The notes under the pieces: model-generated | The model's input: only the letters and a program-made list of their open reading frames with translations | What the model was told of the DNA's origin: nothing | Database searches by the model: none | Part shown: positions 26,058 through 35,191 of the stretch, in pieces | Numbering within the stretch: position 1 is the stretch's first letter | Layout of the letters: every line of letters starts with the position of its first letter | Translations under genes and position numbers: made by a program | NCBI GenBank assembly: GCA_937927845.1 | Contig: CALFXE010000045.1 | Location: 1 to 54,264 of the forward strand | DNA from: an uncultured Paludibacter sp. | Lineage (GTDB): Bacteria; Bacteroidota; Bacteroidia; Bacteroidales; Paludibacteraceae | Length of the DNA stretch: 54,264 nt | Direction of reading: 5' to 3'

Positions 26058-26723
26058 ATGCATCAAAAAATAAATTATATAGATTGGGGCTTAATTGATT
26101 ATAATGAAGCTTGGAAAAAACAGGAAGAGATATTTTCAGATACTATAAATAAAAAACTACAATCTCAACCTACAGAAAATAATTTAATATTTTGCGAGCA
26201 TCCTCATGTCTATACTTTAGGAAAAAGTGGAGATGAGCATAATTTACTTTTGAACTATATTCAGTTGCAAGCTAAAAATGCTCAATTTGTTCATACAAAT
26301 AGGGGAGGAGATATCACTTATCATGGACCGGGGCAGATTGTAGGATATCCGATTTTTGATTTGGAGAACTTCAAAATGGGTTTAAAGGATTATATTTTTA
26401 CTGTAGAAGAATGTATAATCGAATTACTATCACAATATGATATTAAGGCATCGAGATTAGAAAAAGCAACCGGTGTTTGGTTAGATGCTGATAATAAACG
26501 TGCAAGAAAAATTTGTGCAATTGGTGTAAGAAGCTCAAGATATGTTACTATGCATGGTTTTGCATTAAATATCAATACTGATTTGAATTATTTTGATTAT
26601 ATCAATCCCTGTGGTTTTACCGATAAGGGTGTCACTTCTTTAGCGAAAGAATTAGGAACGGTTCAAGATTTTCAATTAGTTAAAAATATGCTGAGAAAGA
26701 TATTTGAAAAGAAGTTTATTTAA
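26058..26723 (+). CDS. lipB: Octanoyl-[acyl-carrier-protein]:protein N-octanoyltransferase
   Basis: 221 residues. LipB motifs: CEHPHVYTLGKSG, NRGGDITYHGPGQIVGYP, the catalytic Lys in ARKICAIGVR and the catalytic Cys in INPCGF, followed by GVTSLAKELG. Transfers octanoyl groups from ACP to lipoyl domains, the step before LipA. One nucleotide separates it from mtgA. No T-run terminator follows; the palindrome at 26738-26758 may protect the 3' end. Confidence 0.95.
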   Translation: MHQKINYIDWGLIDYNEAWKKQEEIFSDTINKKLQSQPTENNLIFCEHPHVYTLGKSGDEHNLLLNYIQLQAKNAQFVHTNRGGDITYHGPGQIVGYPIFDLENFKMGLKDYIFTVEECIIELLSQYDIKASRLEKATGVWLDADNKRARKICAIGVRSSRYVTMHGFALNINTDLNYFDYINPCGFTDKGVTSLAKELGTVQDFQLVKNMLRKIFEKKFI

Positions 26724-26737
26724 AATGTAACAAATGT

Positions 26738-26783
26738 AGACGCACAAATTGTGCGTCTCTACCAATCACCAATCACCAATTAC
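26738..26783. repeat. Palindrome plus heptamer repeats between lipB and the CotH gene
   Basis: A 10-bp perfect palindrome (agacgcacaa/ttgtgcgtct, 26738-26758) of the gtagagacgcac type, followed by heptamer-like repeats CAATCAC, CAATCAC, CAATTAC (26763-26783). Similar heptamer tracts occur at 32230-32400. Looks like dispersed intergenic repeat material between convergent genes. Confidence 0.7.
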
Positions 26784-26799
26784 TCCAAACTCAGAACTC

Positions 26800-29700
26800 T
26801 TACAACGTCTTAATAATCTTAATAGTTCTATTCCCTACATTAACAAAATATACTCCCTTTTGAAGATTATCAATGTAAATAGTTTCGTAATCGGAGCTGC
26901 ATTTTTGTTCTAATATAATTTTTCCTGAAATATCAATTATCCTAATCATTTCCCCTTCAGAGTCAGACACATTGAAATGACTGCTTACTAATGTTGGGAA
27001 AATAATGTTCTTCTTCTCGATTAATTCTGTTGATGAAAAATCGGCATTAGAACGATTGAATGTAGGTACTTGTACAACCCATTCATCACCACCATCAGGA
27101 TAGCGAGAGTAACTCATGTCTTTTGCTAACTCAGGAATAGTAATTTCATCTACTATAACTATCTCTTCATATGGATTTTTCCTTGATATGGTAATGGTTT
27201 CTCCATCTTTGCTGATTTTAAAATTAGCATGTAACACACCTTGTTCAACCTGCTCGTCTGCCCAAATAATAATTCGCCCTTTAGCGGGTATAGTGGTTTT
27301 TGAAGGCTCTGTATCGGGGATACGAGATAGTGTTAAATTTGAAGGGTTATCACTCAAATACCAACCTGCTATGTTCACGCTTTCTTCGCCTTTATTATAT
27401 ATTTCGATATAATCATCATATTCGTTATATTCATCCTGAACAAAAGAATTACTCGCAACTATTTCATTCAAGACTATCTGTGAGTTTTCGAATGGGTCTG
27501 TTAATTCTACTTCTTCAAAGATTGCTTTTAATTTAATATCATTATTTAAAGAAATAAAAAATTTAGGGTTAGTTTGAGTGGTAAATTGATTATCAGTTTT
27601 CTTTGATGTCAGTGTTAATTCAAATACCATATCCGAACTGGTTGCATTGACTTGATGTACTTCCGCAGCAATTACGTTATTTCCTTTTTTCAGAAAGCTC
27701 TGAGGTATATCAAAATACACCCATTCACCATTATTGTATGTGTTGGTTAATGTATTAAATTCCAACTTTCCCGATGGGAGATTATATCTACCTATTTCCA
27801 CATCATTTATATAAACTGCAACTCCATCATCAACATAAACTGCAATTTGAATATTGTCTAATTCTGAAGGGTCACTTACATTAAAAGTTTTGCGAAAATA
27901 ACTTGTGATATACTTATTGCCGGTATTTCCTCCATAGCTTATAGTGGTTGTAACTGATGGGAAATTAGCCCCATATCCAAATGGTGCTCTTGCGTTTGAC
28001 CACGAACTTGATGAATATTCAGCTTTATACCAATTCTCAGAAGGTTTACCGTTTCTATCCCAATAATCCCAAGTAGCTTTAAGAGGAATTAGAATATTCT
28101 CTTTTACAGATGAATAAACTTCCCAATATTTAAATTTAAGTCCGGGATGCTCAATAGCTTCTATCGATAATTGACGATTTTTGAAGTATTTTAAATTAAT
28201 CTTGTTTTGTAAAAACTCTTCTGAATTAATTAAATATGTGTTCTTGTCTGCATTGGAGCTTATATCAACCGATTGATAAGGTGTTCCACTGTTATATTGA
28301 TTCGTAATAAAAGTAAAAAAACTATTGGGTCTGTGTAGAGAAAATTGCTTCATCTTGTTAATTTCAAATTCAAAATTATTATTACCGCCCCATCGTTGTT
28401 TGTGATAAACAAATTCCTTTCGTATAGCATTAGCTAAACTGTCCATTATGTTATTAACCCTGTTAGTCTCAAAAGTAGATGATATATGAATACAAACCCT
28501 ATCTAAGAATTTACTTTTAAAAATTGGATTTAACATTAATCTTTTGAAAACAACTGAAGATGGATCTGATGCGTTTTGCACATGAGTAACCGTATTGTCA
28601 TTATGCTGATTTTCTCCATGTAAATTAAAACCGAAATCAGTATCATATAATATCCATCTCCACTGACCATTATCTTTTTTCTTCCAAGTTTTTAGATTGT
28701 TGTGAGGCCAATCAGTATTGTTGAAGAACATTTGAGCGATATAGTAGTCAATCAGATTCTCGACATCAACCATTGATAATGCACTATTGTATATCTCAGT
28801 ATTTGTAATGTCGTTATTTCTAACATAATTTACTAAAGATGTGAAAGGTTCTTTTGATACTGTCGTATGATCCAACAAATAGAAATCCTCTTCATCTAAA
28901 TCATAATTAGAATACAAATAATCTTTATTAGAACGTTCACGCAGATTCTGAATGCCATAATATTGTCCATTCATAAAGCATACTGCAGGCTGATAAGCTA
29001 AATAATCGATATTCATTCTATTTGCAACCAATGTTTGCATAAATCCATCACGCATCATAGTATTTGCAAAATCATTTCCTGAATTACGAATCTGAATATC
29101 TTTATATTTCCTGTTTGGTTTTGATGCCCAAAAAATATCATATCTTAGTCTGTTATCGCCGAATTTTTTTCTTGGTGATATCTTTAATGATTTCTGAGGA
29201 TTAATTGTACGTGACCATCCTCCTGATATTGCAATATCTAATTCTTGATTCAGACACGAATTTCCATTAACATCAAAAAGTTCATAATTTGCAGGTCGAC
29301 TCCAATCTTGATTCCAGTTTACCGCTTCATTTGTACCATTTCCCGGAATTCCATTAGTACCTTTTACATAAATTCCTATCGTATTGTCTGTTAGGTTTTT
29401 ATTATCAGTGATAATTGAAGACACAGGAAGATTGAAAGTTCTCTCATTTATAAAATATGTTGCAGAAGCAATTTGTCCGGGAAGCTTTTGATTGGATAGA
29501 CATATTGCTCTTACAATAGATGTTTTTGTTATATTAATACCAGTTTGAGCATTGTATTTTGAAGATGTTGTATTTGGTTCGCGTCCATCTGTTGTAAAAT
29601 ATATAGTTTCTCCGGTTGCCGGTGTTTCAAATTTACAAGTAAACCCTGATTTATAAAAACCGCCTGGAGTGATAAATTTAGGGGTTGAACATTGTGTTGC

Positions 29701-30201
29701 TGACCATTTCTTACCATTATTCGATGCACCGTTACTATATTCGGAAAAATAAACCCATTCATTTGCACCGTCTTGAATCCTACCAAAGGAAGTGTTTCTA
29801 TGTTGAGCAGGATACTCAACCATATCGGCAACTTCGCCGGATTTGTTTATAAGATATAATTTACCACCTTCAGGATTTAATTTGAAGTTTGCATGATTAA
29901 TCTTGTCTTCACGTTCAAACCATAAAACAGCAAAACCTCCGGGAGCTATTCTAACGATGGGAGGTCTCCACTTATTAATATCTGATAAATCATCAGTAAA
30001 ATAATAATCTCTAATATTAATTGTTTCTGATGCACTTGAATTGAAAACTTCAACCCACATACTATAATTATAAGAATTATCTATGACAGCCGACACATTG
30101 TTGGACATAATTTCGTTGATTTTTATTTGTCCGTTAATGTTTTTAACCGATAATAGTGCTAATAATAATAGTAAATGAAAACTTATATTTTTATATGTCA
30201 T
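26800..30201 (-). CDS. Secreted CotH-kinase-family protein with two lamin-tail domains and T9SS signal
   Basis: 1133 residues. Signal peptide to ~24. An N-terminal lamin-tail domain (INEIMSNN to ~150), a chitobiase-like beta domain (~165-240, IYFTTDGREPNTTS), a CotH kinase domain (~265-600: GIQNLRERSNKDYL and WRWILYDTDFGFN), a galactose-binding-like domain (~730-870), a second lamin-tail domain (~895-1035, VLNEIVASNSF; WADEQVEQGVLHANF) and a T9SS sorting domain (~1055-1133, SGKIIL; LQKGVYFVNV). CotH proteins are atypical kinases or structural proteins; in Bacteroidota this architecture is usually cell-surface and uncharacterised. It is the last gene of the minus-strand sugar locus, 32 nt after the NagB-like gene. 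Confidence 0.85.
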   Translation of the reverse strand: MTYKNISFHLLLLLALLSVKNINGQIKINEIMSNNVSAVIDNSYNYSMWVEVFNSSASETINIRDYYFTDDLSDINKWRPPIVRIAPGGFAVLWFEREDKINHANFKLNPEGGKLYLINKSGEVADMVEYPAQHRNTSFGRIQDGANEWVYFSEYSNGASNNGKKWSATQCSTPKFITPGGFYKSGFTCKFETPATGETIYFTTDGREPNTTSSKYNAQTGINITKTSIVRAICLSNQKLPGQIASATYFINERTFNLPVSSIITDNKNLTDNTIGIYVKGTNGIPGNGTNEAVNWNQDWSRPANYELFDVNGNSCLNQELDIAISGGWSRTINPQKSLKISPRKKFGDNRLRYDIFWASKPNRKYKDIQIRNSGNDFANTMMRDGFMQTLVANRMNIDYLAYQPAVCFMNGQYYGIQNLRERSNKDYLYSNYDLDEEDFYLLDHTTVSKEPFTSLVNYVRNNDITNTEIYNSALSMVDVENLIDYYIAQMFFNNTDWPHNNLKTWKKKDNGQWRWILYDTDFGFNLHGENQHNDNTVTHVQNASDPSSVVFKRLMLNPIFKSKFLDRVCIHISSTFETNRVNNIMDSLANAIRKEFVYHKQRWGGNNNFEFEINKMKQFSLHRPNSFFTFITNQYNSGTPYQSVDISSNADKNTYLINSEEFLQNKINLKYFKNRQLSIEAIEHPGLKFKYWEVYSSVKENILIPLKATWDYWDRNGKPSENWYKAEYSSSSWSNARAPFGYGANFPSVTTTISYGGNTGNKYITSYFRKTFNVSDPSELDNIQIAVYVDDGVAVYINDVEIGRYNLPSGKLEFNTLTNTYNNGEWVYFDIPQSFLKKGNNVIAAEVHQVNATSSDMVFELTLTSKKTDNQFTTQTNPKFFISLNNDIKLKAIFEEVELTDPFENSQIVLNEIVASNSFVQDEYNEYDDYIEIYNKGEESVNIAGWYLSDNPSNLTLSRIPDTEPSKTTIPAKGRIIIWADEQVEQGVLHANFKISKDGETITISRKNPYEEIVIVDEITIPELAKDMSYSRYPDGGDEWVVQVPTFNRSNADFSSTELIEKKNIIFPTLVSSHFNVSDSEGEMIRIIDISGKIILEQKCSSDYETIYIDNLQKGVYFVNVGNRTIKIIKTL

Positions 30202-30233
30202 GCTTTGTTAATAAAGATTTTGCACGTGAAGTT

Positions 30234-32219
30234 TTATTTGAATATATACTCCACAAATGCTTCCATAGCTTCGTATGAAGCCAGACCGAGTTGTTGATAT
30301 AGCGAGGCAGTAGCTCTGTTTCTATCTTCTGAACGTTGCCAAAATAATCTTTCATCATTACCCAAAAACGGAGCACTCTCCATTTGTGATTGGTGACGAA
30401 GTATTGATTTACGCTTATTTAATAATTGTTCCGGACTAATTGGTACTGCCATTTCGATATAGTCGATTTCCCACTCAGCCCAAGCTCCTCTGTACATCCA
30501 AACTCTGCACTCATCCATTATTCCTTCTTTATTCAGCTCGTCTATCGCTGCCAATGCTGCATTCAAGCATACTTTATGTGTACCATGAGGATCAGCTAAA
30601 TCACCTGCTACAAATATCTGATGTGGTTTAATGCTACGAATTAAATCCATAGTAATAAGCACATCTTTCTCAGATAAATTACTCTTTTTCACTGTACCTG
30701 TTTCATAAAACGGTAAATCGAGAAAATGTACATTTTCAGGCTTTAAACCAACAAATCTACATGCCGAACGAGCTTCCTCGCGCCTAATTTGTCCTTTTAT
30801 GAACAATAAATCTTTGTATGTAGAAGGTTTCATCTCTTGCTGACCTAAGAGGGCTGAAAGAACTTCGTCTAATTTAGCATCTATATCTGCACCGTTTTTA
30901 TTGTATTTACTCGACATATTCCTCATTAATGAAATATATCTTATAACTTCTTCATCGCCAACAGCAATATTCCCTGAAGTTTGATATGCTACATGCACCT
31001 CATGATTTTGATCGACAAGTCGTTGGAATGTTCCTCCCATTGAGATAACATCATCGTCGGGATGTGGACTGAACACTAAAACTCGTTTAGGGTAGGGTAG
31101 TGCCCTCTCCGGACGATTTGTGTCATCAGCATTTGGTTTGCCACCGGGCCAACCTGTAATTGTATGTTGCAAATCATTGAAAATCTGAATATTCACATCA
31201 TATGCAGAACCATATTTCACTAATAATTCATCTAAACCATGTTGATTATAATCTTTATTAGTCAGCTTCAGAATTGGCTTTTGAGTTTTTTCACATAACC
31301 ACACTATAGCTCTTCTGATAAGCTTGTTTGTCCAGTCACACGACCCAACTAACCAAGGGTGACTGACTCTTGTAAGTTGCTGTGCAGCATTGACATCCAT
31401 AACTATTTTAGCATTTTTATGCAGTTGTAAAAGTGAAGCAGGAACATTATCGTCAGCTTTTTCTTCAACAATCTTTTTTATTATAGAAGCCTTATGTTCA
31501 CCCCAAACGGCTAAAGTTAGCTGTCGTGCATCCATCAACTGTGATAAACCGATTGTAAATGCTAAAGTTGGAATTTCATCAATAGTGTTGTAGAAAGATT
31601 TCAAATCAGCACGTGATTGATCATCTAAAAGCATCAATCGTGATCTTGAGCCAATATTCGAACCCGGCTCGTTATAAGCAATATTCCCAACTAAGCCAAC
31701 ACTGACAAGCACATAATCAAGTCCACCTTTTTCCTCAATCAGTTTGTCATACGATTGACAGAAATCATGTATGTCCTCATTGTTTTCATTAGATAACAGA
31801 GTATGAAAATTATCAAGATTAAAATCCACCCTTTGAAGTAAATTCTCTTGAATGATATATGTGTTAGCATGCTGACTATGTGAGGTAAAAGGATAAAATT
31901 CCGTTAAATTAAAAACAATTACATTTTTAAAGCTCAAACCCTCTTTCTTATGTAACCACACTAATTCCTCATAAACATTTATAGGAGAAAAGCCACCGGG
32001 TAAACCTAATACACAATGCTTGTTTTCATCCTGTTTTTTTCTGATAATCTTTGCAATTTCTAAAGCTATTTGTTTTGAGCCTTGTATTTCGTTATCATAA
32101 ATTTCTGTATCAATTTTTTCAAATTGAGTCTGTCTGATTTTGTCAATTGCATCAACCGGACGATAATAACGCTCCGGAACTCTTTCTAACGTAATTTTTG
32201 AACTTAAATCGAAATGCAT
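30234..32219 (-). CDS. NagB-like / PIG-L deacetylase two-domain protein
   Basis: 661 residues, cytoplasmic. Residues ~40-290 resemble glucosamine-6-phosphate deaminase (CVLGLPGGFSPINVYEEL; GNIAYNEPGSNIGSRSRLML), but key positions of E. coli NagB are changed: the NMDEY base motif reads NLTEF, and VDGH reads LVGN, so the ring-opening Asp/His are absent. Residues ~375-661 are a PIG-L/LmbE deacetylase domain with intact metal motif FSPHPDDDVISMGGT and a downstream His in ADPHGTHK. The two-domain fusion is a known Bacteroidota family labelled glucosamine-6-phosphate deaminase-like. It probably acts on an amino-sugar derivative, perhaps as a deacetylase rather than a deaminase. Lies between the CotH and NahK-like genes. 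Confidence 0.85.
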   Translation of the reverse strand: MHFDLSSKITLERVPERYYRPVDAIDKIRQTQFEKIDTEIYDNEIQGSKQIALEIAKIIRKKQDENKHCVLGLPGGFSPINVYEELVWLHKKEGLSFKNVIVFNLTEFYPFTSHSQHANTYIIQENLLQRVDFNLDNFHTLLSNENNEDIHDFCQSYDKLIEEKGGLDYVLVSVGLVGNIAYNEPGSNIGSRSRLMLLDDQSRADLKSFYNTIDEIPTLAFTIGLSQLMDARQLTLAVWGEHKASIIKKIVEEKADDNVPASLLQLHKNAKIVMDVNAAQQLTRVSHPWLVGSCDWTNKLIRRAIVWLCEKTQKPILKLTNKDYNQHGLDELLVKYGSAYDVNIQIFNDLQHTITGWPGGKPNADDTNRPERALPYPKRVLVFSPHPDDDVISMGGTFQRLVDQNHEVHVAYQTSGNIAVGDEEVIRYISLMRNMSSKYNKNGADIDAKLDEVLSALLGQQEMKPSTYKDLLFIKGQIRREEARSACRFVGLKPENVHFLDLPFYETGTVKKSNLSEKDVLITMDLIRSIKPHQIFVAGDLADPHGTHKVCLNAALAAIDELNKEGIMDECRVWMYRGAWAEWEIDYIEMAVPISPEQLLNKRKSILRHQSQMESAPFLGNDERLFWQRSEDRNRATASLYQQLGLASYEAMEAFVEYIFK

Positions 32220-32229
32220 GTTTTTTTAA

Positions 32230-32400
32230 TTTTATTGTCTATTGTCTAATGTCTACGGTCAATAGTCTATTGTTTAATGTTTAGTGTTCAACGTGTAATG
32301 TTTAGTGACTATAGACCATTGACTATTGACTATTGACTATTGACCTTTTTACCACTAATCACTCTAAACTCCTAACTCAAAACTATTCACTAATCACAGA
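32230..32400. repeat. Heptamer-rich intergenic repeat
   Basis: Stretch of degenerate 7-nt units: tctattg/tctaatg types at 32235-32300, then attgac(t)-type units in tandem at 32318-32344, then ctaatcac and aaactcctaact units up to the 3' end of the NahK-like gene, whose last codons and stop (32383-32400) lie inside it. Related pieces occur at 26763-26783 (caatcac units) and near 33513-33526 (aaactcctaact). No gene or clear terminator seen. Confidence 0.7.
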
Positions 32401-33471
32401 ATATCTCTTAACAATCTGTTGCATAATCTCATACTTTTTCTCTTGTTGCTCTAACAAACGAAACTGAGCTAAAGTTCGTTGCCAGTTGTGCTCCGGATGT
32501 TGAATTTTATAATATGTATCGCCATTGAGATAATCGGTATAAAAACGTACGGTTTGCATATATGAAAGCATTTTTGCACCTAAGGCAAGATTATCTAATT
32601 CCAATTCGGTTAGGAAAGTTGCTTTTTCTAAATATCCTTTTGTGTAAGACTTATAGATACCTAAATTCACATCAATATTATCTAAGTTGATATCATCTTC
32701 TGCACCTGTATTTGCTGCAGTACGCATAAAATCACCAAAATCAGACAGAACAGTACTAATCATCATTGTGTCAAGATCTACTATACAGCAAGGTTCATCT
32801 TTATCATTAAATAAAATATTATTGACTTTAGTATCACAATGGTTAATTCTACCGGGCAATTCACCTTCCCTCATCAACTTTTGAGGTAGACACATTTCAT
32901 CAGCCCTCCTTAATAATTCATCCAACATCCATACTGTCTTCTGTAATCTTCCAGCAACATTCTCATTAGCAGCATCTTTCATTTGCTGAACTCTAAATTC
33001 AACATTATGAAAATTCGGAATACTATCGATTAATAAATTTGCAGGAATATCAGCTATCATATTATGAAAATCACCAAAAGCTTTTCCTGTTTCGTAGGCT
33101 AATTCAGGCGTGATAGCATCAAAACTATGAGTGTTTTTGATATTAATATATATTCTCCAATAATTTCCTTCGTTATCTTTGTGGTATAACTTTCCATCTT
33201 TTGTTTCGATAAGCTGTAGTACTCTTTGAGATAAATCAGTAACACCTGCTTCCTTATATTTTTTTCTGAGATGATCTGTTACAATTTTTATATTGTTTTG
33301 AAGACCTTCAACATCCTTAAAAATATTATGATTTATTCTTTGAAGAAAATAGGATTCATCATCGTCATTTTTGCCTGTTAGAATAAAAGAATCATTTATA
33401 TGACCGATCTTTAGTGGAGTGATATTTACTATTTCTGTTTTTAATTGGAATTGATTAATTATGTTTTCCAT
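32383..33471 (-). CDS. N-acetylhexosamine kinase-like phosphotransferase (APH fold)
   Basis: 362 residues, the length of NahK (N-acetylhexosamine 1-kinase). APH-fold motifs: GHINDSFIL, ATP-site region FLQRIN, catalytic loop INHCDTKVNNILFN (about 209-222, H-x-D-x4-N) and metal-binding VDLDT. NahK phosphorylates GlcNAc or GalNAc at O1 with ATP, and the locus context (GH109, aga genes) fits GalNAc. No signal peptide, so cytoplasmic. It sits between the GH109 gene and the NagB-like gene on the same strand. A homoserine/choline kinase-like activity cannot be formally excluded. The 201 nt upstream (33472-33672) show no gene. Confidence 0.78.
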   Translation of the reverse strand: MENIINQFQLKTEIVNITPLKIGHINDSFILTGKNDDDESYFLQRINHNIFKDVEGLQNNIKIVTDHLRKKYKEAGVTDLSQRVLQLIETKDGKLYHKDNEGNYWRIYINIKNTHSFDAITPELAYETGKAFGDFHNMIADIPANLLIDSIPNFHNVEFRVQQMKDAANENVAGRLQKTVWMLDELLRRADEMCLPQKLMREGELPGRINHCDTKVNNILFNDKDEPCCIVDLDTMMISTVLSDFGDFMRTAANTGAEDDINLDNIDVNLGIYKSYTKGYLEKATFLTELELDNLALGAKMLSYMQTVRFYTDYLNGDTYYKIQHPEHNWQRTLAQFRLLEQQEKKYEIMQQIVKRYSVISE

Positions 33472-33672
33472 TGTGATATTTTTTTAACTCCACAAAAATA
33501 CTTCAAAATATTTTAAACTCCTAACTATTAATTAATAATAATAAGGGAACTAATGAAATTTGGTGTTTTTGGATGATATTGTACTAATCGTAATAATAAT
33601 AAGATCGTTCACCATAAGGTTATCGATTCGTACAGTTTGAGGGTAAAGGTTCATGCATCATGAGTTTTGCTA

Positions 33673-35088
33673 TCACTGCTGATTTTGTTCTTTCATGTGT
33701 TCCATGAATACTAATTTATTCAACTTATTCCAATCTCCTCGAGTGAAATCAGGAACCTGAACAGGAGCGGAGTTGTTATTTACAGATATTTCGGTAAGTT
33801 CAACCAGACTCGACCATTCTGCCGCATCATAAACATCCTGATCTAAGGGTAAGCCGTTTCGTAAGCAGTAAATCAGACGATAATCCATAATAAAATCCAT
33901 ACCACCATGGCCACCTACTTCTTTGGCTTTTTGACCTACTTCTTTTACAATAGGATGTTCATATTCAGCAAGGAGTTTTTGCATTTCTTCTTGACTTAGA
34001 AAATGATGGGCATTAGGTTCAAGAGCAATGCCTTGAATTGGATATTTTGCAGCAAATCCTTTTGTTCCACTAACTGTATGCAGACGATTATATGGGCGCG
34101 GACTTGTTACATCATGTTGAATAAGGATAGTTTTACCTTTTTCTGTTTGAATAAGGGTTGTATTCATATCACCCTTATTATAAGTGCGCTGAGCATAATC
34201 AGAATCCTCACCAAAACGATTTTTGGCATATTCAGTAATACCAAATTGTTTCGTGGACATTGAAGTTAGATAATTCATTTTATCACCACGATGGATGTTT
34301 AAAATCTGACAAACGGGACCTAAGCCATGAGTAGGGTAGAGGTTAGCTTTGAATTTTTCGTTATAATCCAAACGCCACATACCTTGATAGCCATAATCTC
34401 CCGGAGGATTAAAATTAAGCTCTCGTAAGTCATGAATATAAGCACCTTCAACATGTACAATTTCTCCAAATACCCCTTGTTGAGCCATATTCAATGTTGC
34501 CATTTCGAAGAAATCATAGCAACAATTTTCCAACATCATACAATGTTTGCGAGTTTTCTCAGCCGTATTCACCAACTGCCAACACTCCTCAATGGTAGTA
34601 GCAGCAGGAACTTCAATTGCCACATGTTTTCCTTGTTCCATAGCATAAATAGCTATGGTGGTATGTAAATACCAAGGCGTACAGTTATATATTAAATCAA
34701 CATTTTCTAATTCGCATACCTTTTTCCAATCTTCTTTTCCGGTAAATTCAAGTGCAGCGGGCTTACCGTTTTCAGCTAATAGCTTTTGAGTCTTCTCGAT
34801 AAAATTTACGTTGATATCACAAATGGCCGTCACTTCCACACCTTCTAAATACATAAATCGTCGCACGGCTTCATTACCACGCATCCCCAAACCTATAAAT
34901 GCTACTCTTACTGTAGGAATTGGATCGCAACGTAATTGTAATACATTTTCTTGTTCTATGGGGCGTTCAGGAACTTCTAAGGTGATAATTCTGTTTTGTT
35001 GATCTTGTTTACATGCGGTAAGTCCGACAAATAAGATTAGAAAACTAAAAGCAATAAATATCTTAAAGTTATTTTGAAATTTTTGCAT
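33673..35088 (-). CDS. GH109-type alpha-N-acetylgalactosaminidase, lipoprotein
   Basis: 471 residues. Lipobox LTAC with lipidated Cys 26. Rossmann NAD-binding start VRVAFIGLGMRGNEAVRR (about 59-76), Gfo/Idh/MocA fold with NCTPWYLHTTIA, EVPAATTIEECW and the C-terminal signature GGHGGMDFIMDYRLIYCLRN plus LPLDQDVYDAAEWS characteristic of GH109. These enzymes remove alpha-linked GalNAc by an NAD-dependent oxidation/elimination mechanism. Lipoprotein export is typical of GH109 and unlike ordinary cytoplasmic sugar dehydrogenases of this fold. A terminator (35136-35177) separates it from the upstream gene, so it may head its own transcript with the NahK-like and NagB-like genes. Confidence 0.88.
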   Translation of the reverse strand: MQKFQNNFKIFIAFSFLILFVGLTACKQDQQNRIITLEVPERPIEQENVLQLRCDPIPTVRVAFIGLGMRGNEAVRRFMYLEGVEVTAICDINVNFIEKTQKLLAENGKPAALEFTGKEDWKKVCELENVDLIYNCTPWYLHTTIAIYAMEQGKHVAIEVPAATTIEECWQLVNTAEKTRKHCMMLENCCYDFFEMATLNMAQQGVFGEIVHVEGAYIHDLRELNFNPPGDYGYQGMWRLDYNEKFKANLYPTHGLGPVCQILNIHRGDKMNYLTSMSTKQFGITEYAKNRFGEDSDYAQRTYNKGDMNTTLIQTEKGKTILIQHDVTSPRPYNRLHTVSGTKGFAAKYPIQGIALEPNAHHFLSQEEMQKLLAEYEHPIVKEVGQKAKEVGGHGGMDFIMDYRLIYCLRNGLPLDQDVYDAAEWSSLVELTEISVNNNSAPVQVPDFTRGDWNKLNKLVFMEHMKEQNQQ

Positions 35089-35135
35089 AATGTGTATTTT
35101 TATTTTGATTATAGTAGCACAAGGTAAGTAACAAC

Positions 35136-35177
35136 ATAAAAACGATGCAAGTTTTATATTCTTTGCATCGTTTTTAT
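35136..35177 (-). terminator. Strong terminator between the T9SS glycan-binding gene and GH109
   Basis: 15-bp perfect stem (ataaaaacgatgcaa, 35136-35150, and its reverse complement, 35163-35177). On the minus strand the second arm ends in a T-rich tract. It lies 15 nt after the stop of the gene at 35192-36442. Confidence 0.85.
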
Positions 35178-35191
35178 CTGAGGTTGAGTAT

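Noticed and set aside
32230..32400. CRISPR-like array
   Set aside because: Units are about 7 nt and degenerate, without spacers or cas genes.
33673..35088. Ordinary cytoplasmic Gfo/Idh/MocA dehydrogenase
   Set aside because: Lipoprotein signal, length and the HGGMDF---YRLIYCLRNGLPLD signature fit GH109 better.
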